A stretch of 64,000 nt of DNA from Coptis chinensis (lineage: Eukaryota > Streptophyta > Magnoliopsida > Ranunculales > Ranunculaceae). Shown piece by piece: positions 58,117-64,000 of the stretch. The stretch is from assembly GCA_015680905.1 (NCBI GenBank), contig CM027381.1, positions 69,739,501 through 69,803,500 of the forward strand. The letters run 5' to 3'. The notes beneath the pieces were generated by a model. That model made no database searches. It saw nothing but the letters and a program-made list of their open reading frames with translations, and was not told where the DNA came from. The stretch's first letter is position 1; each line of letters opens with the position of its first letter. A program made the position numbers and the translations under genes.

Positions 58117-60058
58117 CTAATAATACGTGGATGGGATGGCCTTCATCTCGTGAATCCATTTTCTGCCCAAGGTCGCCTTGTACTGGGAGTTGGTATCTAC
58201 TATCATAAACCAGGTAAACACTGTCACTGTCCTTGTAGTCACTGGTAGTACCAATTCCCCTAACGGCTTTGTCATGCTACCGTTGAAGCCGAACAAGTTG
58301 GTCTGGGGGGGGGGGGGCTTCATCTGCTTGCTTTCAATGCCCATCTCTTCCATCGTGCCTTTGAATAACAGATCCACTGAGCTTCCGCAGTCTATCAGGA
58401 CTCCTTTCACCATGTAGTTACCCATCGCGATGGTGATCACCAGTGCATCCTTGTGAGGCGAGGCCACTGACTCCAAATCTCTTAGCGTGAACTCTATCCT
58501 GTCATTTCTCTTGCCGGTGCCTGGAACAGGCCTTGGACTACTCTGCACCTCATTTACCTGCTGCAGACTGGCGGTCCTTCACACCATATCTCTGTGAGCA
58601 TTTCTCCCCACCGTCTCTCCGCTGAAGATAACATTAATCGTACCCAGGATCCTGGCCGCAGCCGGAACTCTCTCAATTGGCTGCACCTCCTTGATGAACT
58701 CTTTCAACTTTCCTCTCCCAATCATTCTCTCTACCATCCACTGCAATGTGAAATATTCATTGGTGGCGTGATTTCGGACCTAGAGATATGCACAAAATGG
58801 CTTTCCATCTATTTCCCTAGGTGTGCTCTGCGGTGCTTCATAATACTACTGTCCATTGATTAATGACAAAATCTCTTCCAACGGTTTATTCAGCGGAGTT
58901 AGATCTGTCTTGCGATAAGGTTTTCTTTCCCTATATTCTTTTCTTGCTTGCTCCCTGCCTCTTTCTGCTTTCTGTGTTTCCCCTTTGTAGTTTCCCCCCT
59001 CTCGTGTCGCGGTCCTTTCTCTGTCTCTCTGATCCTCCACCCCCACAGCATGTACTGACTTCTCAGGTTTCTTGTCTTCCTTACTAGTCCTTTGCAAAAT
59101 ATCCTCGTACCTTATGTATCTTTCTACCTTCATATATAAAGCGTGTAAAATAGTAACTTCAATCTTGGACACCGACTCATGGACCCTGGTTCCCTGTTTC
59201 AAACCATGCTGGAACGAGATGACCGTGGTATGCTCATCCACGTTTTCCATTCGTAGTGTCTCTTCCTTGAACCGGCACAGGAAATCCCTCAACGTCTCGG
59301 TAGATTTTTGCTTGATGTTAAAGAGATCCGCGACATCTACTACCTTCTTTCTTTGGTGAATGAAATGATTCATGAAAGCCAGCTCCAGTTCCTCAAACCT
59401 TCGTATACTTCGTCGGTCATACCAATCCGAGGCTCCCCCTTCCAAACTAGCTGGGAATATCATACATCGGAGTCCATCGTACTTTTCTTCTTGCCATAGG
59501 GGCATCTGCTGCCTGAAGTGGTGCAAATGGTCAGCAGGGTCTCCTTTCCCGTCGTATCTCTCAAAACGGGGTTGTGTGAACCTCTTGGGTACCTCGGAGT
59601 TCCAGACTGAGTAGGCCAGCAGGTTCTGATTCAAACTGGCCACCACCTTCTCTGCAGCACCGTGTTTTTCCTTCTCCGCCATGCGGTTAGCTTCTCTGTC
59701 CCTTTCGATCATCGCCTGCACCATTTCCATGGTATTGCCTCCAGTGTTGTTCACTCCGGTCTCTTGTGGGGGTTCCCCGCCTTGTCCTTCCACCTCACTA
59801 CCCTCGTGTTTTGCTGTATTCGCTCCCCCTTGGGTGGTTTCCCTTTCTCTCCTCAGCTCGTCATTCTCTTCCCTCAGCCTTCCTATCTCCTCTTGGAGCA
59901 ATCTAGTCGCTTCTACCTCCGTATCCTCGACCTATTCTTCTGGCATTTCCTCATTCTCAATATTCCCCATTTCTTCCTGTCTGACCTCCGCCCTTACTCC
60001 TCTAGGTCTTCCCATTCCTTTTCCTCTTCCCCTCTTAGCTACAGGAGCCATGTTTTAA
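58117..60058 (-). pseudogene. Gypsy fossil: gag and protease region
   Basis: The gag frame (59901-58846) has a Glu/Arg-rich, coiled-coil-like start (LREENDELRRERETTQ), then GKGDPADHLHHFRQQMPLWQ and a charged tail. The protease region (58548-58117) has HKDALVITIAMGNYM and VLIDCGSSVDLLF. A run of about ten G (plus strand) lies near 58307. Decayed. Confidence 0.82.
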
Positions 60059-60094
60059 CCTTTCCTATTCCTCACTAGGTCGTGGACTAACTCG

Positions 60095-60112
60095 TCCCCA
60101 CAGACGGCGCCA
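60095..60112 (-). other. Gypsy primer-binding site
   Basis: On the minus strand TGGCGCCGTCTGTGGGGA lies two bases inside the 5' LTR. It begins TGG, as expected for pairing with the CCA end of a tRNA, and is of the TGGCGCCGT type common in Tat-lineage elements. The tRNA used cannot be named with certainty. Confidence 0.75.
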
Positions 60113-60114
60113 AA

Positions 60115-60534
60115 TGTATGAACCTAAAAGATCTCTTCTCAGATACTTTATTCACTTTCTAAACACCAATGTATGAACCTCACTCTCTTCTCAGAAAACT
60201 CTCTCACTCTCTTTTTTCTTTTTTTCCTCCCTTTTTCTCTCATTCTACTGTTGTTTTTATATCCTCTTCCTATCCGTTGATCCCCTCTCTCATCCCCTGG
60301 CCATGCTCTTCCCACCTGTCTCTTTAGGGTTACCGCGGCCTTGCTACCGTGCTTCCCTCCTATCTTTTCTTATCTCACGTCTGTTCTCACTTGGTGATCC
60401 TCCTGACGTCATTAACTGCTGACATCACTTTAGGGGTTCCGCGGCTGTGATCCCCTGTATCGCGCTCCTACTTCCTTACTTTGCTCCGGGCCAGGTCGGC
60501 TGCCACCTTACTAGTCATAAAATGGGTTAATACA
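60115..60534 (-). repeat. 5' LTR of the full-length gypsy
   Basis: 420 bp, TGTATGAACC...AATACA on the plus strand, so the tips are inverted TGTAT/ATACA. It differs from the other LTR by one short indel region (near 60268) and roughly 20 substitutions, mostly transitions. Confidence 0.88.
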
Positions 60535-60539
60535 ATAAC

Positions 60540-60975
60540 AATGTGCGGCTCAGAGCTGTTCGACCCCACTTTTACTATGCAACCTACTCATTTTACATTT
60601 TTAACTTTTTTTTTGCTCCCCTACAATGTTATTATTGCCTTTTAGCATGATTGAGTAGGGTTGTGATCTATCAACTGTGGATGATAAATCTGATTAACAA
60701 TAATTTTGTTTGACACGGAAAACAATAATTTAATGTGTCACAGACACTGATGTCTCTTTACATTATGTACACTATTTAACAACTTTATTGCTGCCAACGT
60801 AAAGATTTAGATATGTACTACAGATATGTAAATTTAAGTCCCGCCCGTGATAACAATGTGCGGCTAAAAGCTGTTCGATCCCACCTTAACTATACAACTT
60901 GCTACTTTTATATTTTTAACTTTTTTTTGTTCCCCTACAATGTTATTACTGCCTCTTAGCATGATTGAGTGAGGT
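60540..60975. repeat. 314-bp tandem array, rest of copy 4 and copy 5
   Basis: The fourth unit resumes after the gypsy element and runs to 60800 (53 + 261 = 314 bases in total). Copy 5 starts at 60801 and is recognisable to about 60975 (AGCATGATTGAGTGAGG). Confidence 0.88.
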
Positions 60976-63028
60976 TTTGCCGAAAATGAAATTTGAATAT
61001 GAAAAAGAAGGTAAAATGAATATTTTAAATATCAAAGATAGACTCAGGAATAAGTTTTGTGTAGTGAATTGAACACGGGGTTTTTTTTTTTTTTTGAGTT
61101 TACGATTTTTTTTTAATTAATAAAGAATTTAAAAGAAAGAGCAAACATGTTATATAAGTTAGTGCATTAACAACGTTAGGTAATCTACTCTATATGCCTA
61201 TTTTAGACAACCTAGTAATTATAACCTTCAATAAGACAGAGTCGATACTATCTTGAGATTAGGTTATCTAGTCTATATGTCTATTTTAGAAACCTAGATA
61301 ATTATTACCTTGAATAAGACAGAATACATACTATTTCGGTGGTAATTATGTTCGTTTTCAGAGTTAGTCGACCCCATCATCGCTATGCAACCTACTAACT
61401 GTTTATTTTTTTTAAAAAAAAACTCATCTACAATATTCTAATTGCCTCTTAGAATGGTTGAGTGGAATTCACCCGAAATGAATTTTAAATGTGAGGAAGA
61501 AGGTTAAAGGAATATTTTAAATATCAAAGGTATTTTGAGGAATAAGTGTTGTTAAGTTAATTGAACATGCTTTGTTTAAGTTAACGAATTTTTTTAATAA
61601 ACAAATAATTTTAAAGAAAGAGCGAACATATTATATAAGTTAGTATATTAACAACATTAGGTAATCTAGTCTTTATGTCTATTTTAGACTACCTAGTTAA
61701 TTATAACCTTGTATAAGAAAGAGTCCATATATTTTTTAGATTAGGCTATGTAGTCTATGTATCTAGTTTAGAAAACCTAACTAATTATTACCTTGAATAA
61801 GACAGAATACAAACTATATATTTTGAGATAATATAATCTAGTCCATATGTCTATGTTATACAACCTAGTAAATTATTATCTTGAATACAACAGAATATAT
61901 ATACTATTTTAAACTTAGGCAATCTAGTCCATATGTTAATAGACAACCTAGCCAATTATTATCTTAAATAAGACAAAGTCCATACTATTTTTAGAATAAA
62001 TATGTCGCCAATATACATTATTGCATCTCTTTAAAATTTAAGTTTAACCTAGTCTGCCCATAAAGCACTGACGAAATATCTTACTAATAATTTTAGCTGA
62101 CACAAACATTTTAATATCTAACGGATCTTTGTATCTCTCTATGTCGTTTTTACTATTAGTCAATTCTCATTTGTAAATGATAAGATTTGGATATGTACGA
62201 AAGATACCCACATTTGAATCACATGCACAATAATAAGGTCTACCTAAGAACTATAACGTAGTCAACTATTATCTTAAATTAAATAAAACAAAGTCCATAC
62301 TATTTTTAAAATCAATATATGGCCAATATACATTATTGCATCTGTTTAATTTAAGTATAATCTAGTCTACCTATCAAGCGTAGATGAGATATCTCATTAA
62401 GAATTTCACCTGATGATATTTTTTTTTAATGTATAACGGATCTTTGTATCTCTCTATCTCATTTTTACTATTAGTTAATGCTCATTTGCTAATGATAAGA
62501 TTTGGATATGTATGAAAGATACCCAGATTTGACTCCCGTGAACAATAATAAGGTTTGCCTAAGAGCTATTATTCAACTGTGACTACGCCACCGACCGACT
62601 TGATATTTTAAAAAAAATTCACTACCCCACAATTATCTTTTGGCATAATAGAATGGTTGAGTGGGGTTGGGCCAAGATGATCATATATCACAATAATTGA
62701 CATTTTCATAATATGTCAGATTTGCATTTTTTTTTATATATGGGGAAATATATGTACTTGCCCACATTTACAAGCTCTAGTATGCTTGTAAATTATATTG
62801 AATAAGACAGATGTCATTTTTTTTTTTTGAGAATAAACATATTGCCAATGCACATTATTGTATCACTTTATTTTAAGTCTAATCGAGTCTACCCATCAAG
62901 TATGGATAATCATTTTAACAACCAAACCCCTCAATCAACTTAATTTAATTTATTAAGTCCTGCTCTGTTGATGAATGATGGGCCTCTAATAGCTAAACTT
63001 GATAAGTTGATAAGTTGACACAGTTAAA
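60976..63028. repeat. Diverged tandem repeats of the 314-bp family
   Basis: No gene is seen. A ~310-bp unit occurs twice, starting near 61976 and 62289 (AAAGTCCATACTATTTTTA; later AACGGATCTTTGTATCTCTC and GATTTGGATATGTA). It is distantly related to the 314-bp unit. Before it, a shorter phrase (CTAGTCTATATGTCTATTTTA, then TTACCTTGAATAAGACAGA) recurs about five times between 61170 and 61960. The region looks like old satellite-like DNA decaying outward from the cleaner array. Confidence 0.65.
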
Positions 63029-64000
63029 AAATAGCCGCATACCTTATGAGATTAAGTTGTTTATAATATTCTTTTAGATTGTAGTTGGTTAATTACGCTA
63101 AGCTGCTCATCCATCAAGCACATCGTATACATCATACAAAGCATCGGCCAAGCCCATCTTTAATTGTTGATAAGTTCTGAAAAGCCTCTTAACTTATTTG
63201 TAATCACCTCCAAAATAGACTGCAAGGATAAAAGTGTTGAGTTAAATAAAAACGATTTGAATCATATCAATAGAAGAAAAAAAATGGTTAAATTGTACAC
63301 CAAAATCAGTAGACATCGTTAACCTTGTTTGTTGGGTTAAAGTCTGCCCAACGTACACATGAAAAATTGAAGGGATTTTTGAAATGGATGTTTTTTTAAG
63401 GTTTTATATTGTATACCAAAGAGACTCGGTCACTGTATAAATTAAGCAAGATAGAAAATAATATATATGTGCTCAGATCAAAGTAATATTTAGCCGTACA
63501 ATAGCAAAACCTACCACTTGTAACTAAACATTGCAAGAATCTAGAATGTCATTGTAGACAACATTTGTAGTGTAAGTTCCAGAAAGACCATTTATTGTTC
63601 CCTTTCTCACTAAAACTTTTGTTGTAGTTTGTGATACTCCTCTGGATAAAGCAACATAGAGTTGGCCATGGGAAAAAACATGATCAGACAAATAGACCCC
63701 AACAGTTGGAATGGTTTGACCCTGTGATTTGTTTATTGTAAGAGCAAAACTTAACTTGATAGGAAATTGTTTCCTAGTCATTTCGAATGGCAACCTTGCA
63801 TCTTGAGATGGGCACAATGGAATGTGTGGCAGGAAAACTCGATCACTGACGGAATTTCTAGTGACAATTTCTGCACAATTACATGCGTGTCAAATCCTCT
63901 ACCTATTAGTCTTGTTCCATTACATAGGCCATTTTTAGGATTTAAATTTCACGTCAGTATAACGGGAGCTCCCAACTTTAGCTTCAATTTGTGGGAGGTA
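63029..64000 (-). mobile_element. Inverted second copy of the Helitron helicase end
   Basis: This is the reverse complement of about 44669-45635 and runs off the window. It includes the helicase C-terminus (63817-63524) with INKSQGQTI and YVALSRGVS. The two 89-residue C-terminal stretches differ at about seven positions. The frame change near 44800 in the first copy is present here too (near 63870), and the shared downstream non-coding part ends at GGCTAT (63029). The pair enclose the RPA-like gene, the 314-bp array and the gypsy. Confidence 0.85.

Larger units (their letters stand above)
50224..60534 (-). mobile_element. Full-length Tat-lineage Ty3/gypsy fossil
   Basis: A minus-strand element of about 10.3 kb with both LTRs, primer-binding site, gag, pol with double RNase H, non-coding minisatellite, antisense unit and polypurine tract. 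Flanks ATGAC (50219-50223) and ATAAC (60535-60539) form a 5-bp duplication with one difference. Intact neighbouring repeat units carry GTGATAACAATG, confirming the empty site. It looks whole in layout but is broken, with roughly ten breaks across gag, pol and the antisense unit. LTR divergence (about 20 differences over ~415 aligned bases by eye) suggests an insertion a few million years old, depending on the rate. Confidence 0.9.

Noticed and set aside
61000-63028. Additional host genes
   Set aside because: No open frame beyond short chance length; the sequence is explained by decaying tandem repeats.

Overview
This is nuclear DNA from a eudicot plant. One intact three-exon host gene, an R2R3-MYB of the flavonol-regulator subgroup 7, sits in AT-rich sequence. 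Almost everything else recognisable is transposable-element DNA of plant type: hAT MITEs, Helitrons with plant RepHel and RPA-like genes, a plant L1-type LINE with DUF4283 and CCHC ORF1, and Tat-lineage Ty3/gypsy elements. I cannot name the species from the sequence.

Layout. 1-18.9 kb: a gene-bearing block bracketed by a large inverted repeat (about 1-1368 and 17236-18918). It holds two hAT MITEs with 8-bp target duplications, a LINE RNase H relic, the MYB12/MYB111-like gene (12287-14048) with a TATA box and a G-box upstream, and a foldback-like element (about 14.27-17.15 kb). The foldback arms are built from about 30 copies of a palindrome with core TGAACAATNATTGTTCA. The right arm of the large repeat contains a 333-bp non-autonomous Helitron, and the left arm keeps the unoccupied site.

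19.1-33.0 kb: a decayed LINE (ORF1, partial endonuclease, RT, zinc knuckle, partial RNase H) runs without a break into a 5'-truncated Tat-type gypsy fossil that ends in an LTR at 32840. A PBS-like piece and a second partial LTR end follow.

33.0-49.0 kb: a 1.6-kb tandem repeat (2.4 copies) leads into a decayed autonomous Helitron. Its Rep-helicase gene (37.0-45.1 kb) is interrupted by two solo LTRs, each with a perfect 5-bp duplication. An RPA-like Helitron gene lies on the minus strand at 47.2-49.0 kb.

49.2-64.0 kb: a 314-bp tandem array is split by a full-length, decayed Tat-type gypsy on the minus strand (50224-60534). More diverged relatives of the same repeat follow, then an inverted copy of the Helitron helicase end (63029 to the window end).

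Both gypsy elements carry, between pol and the 3' LTR, a related coding unit running antisense to gag-pol. This conserved extra unit and the palindrome-built foldback are the least ordinary things seen. The MYB gene is the only part likely to have a present-day cellular function, as a nuclear activator of flavonol biosynthesis.
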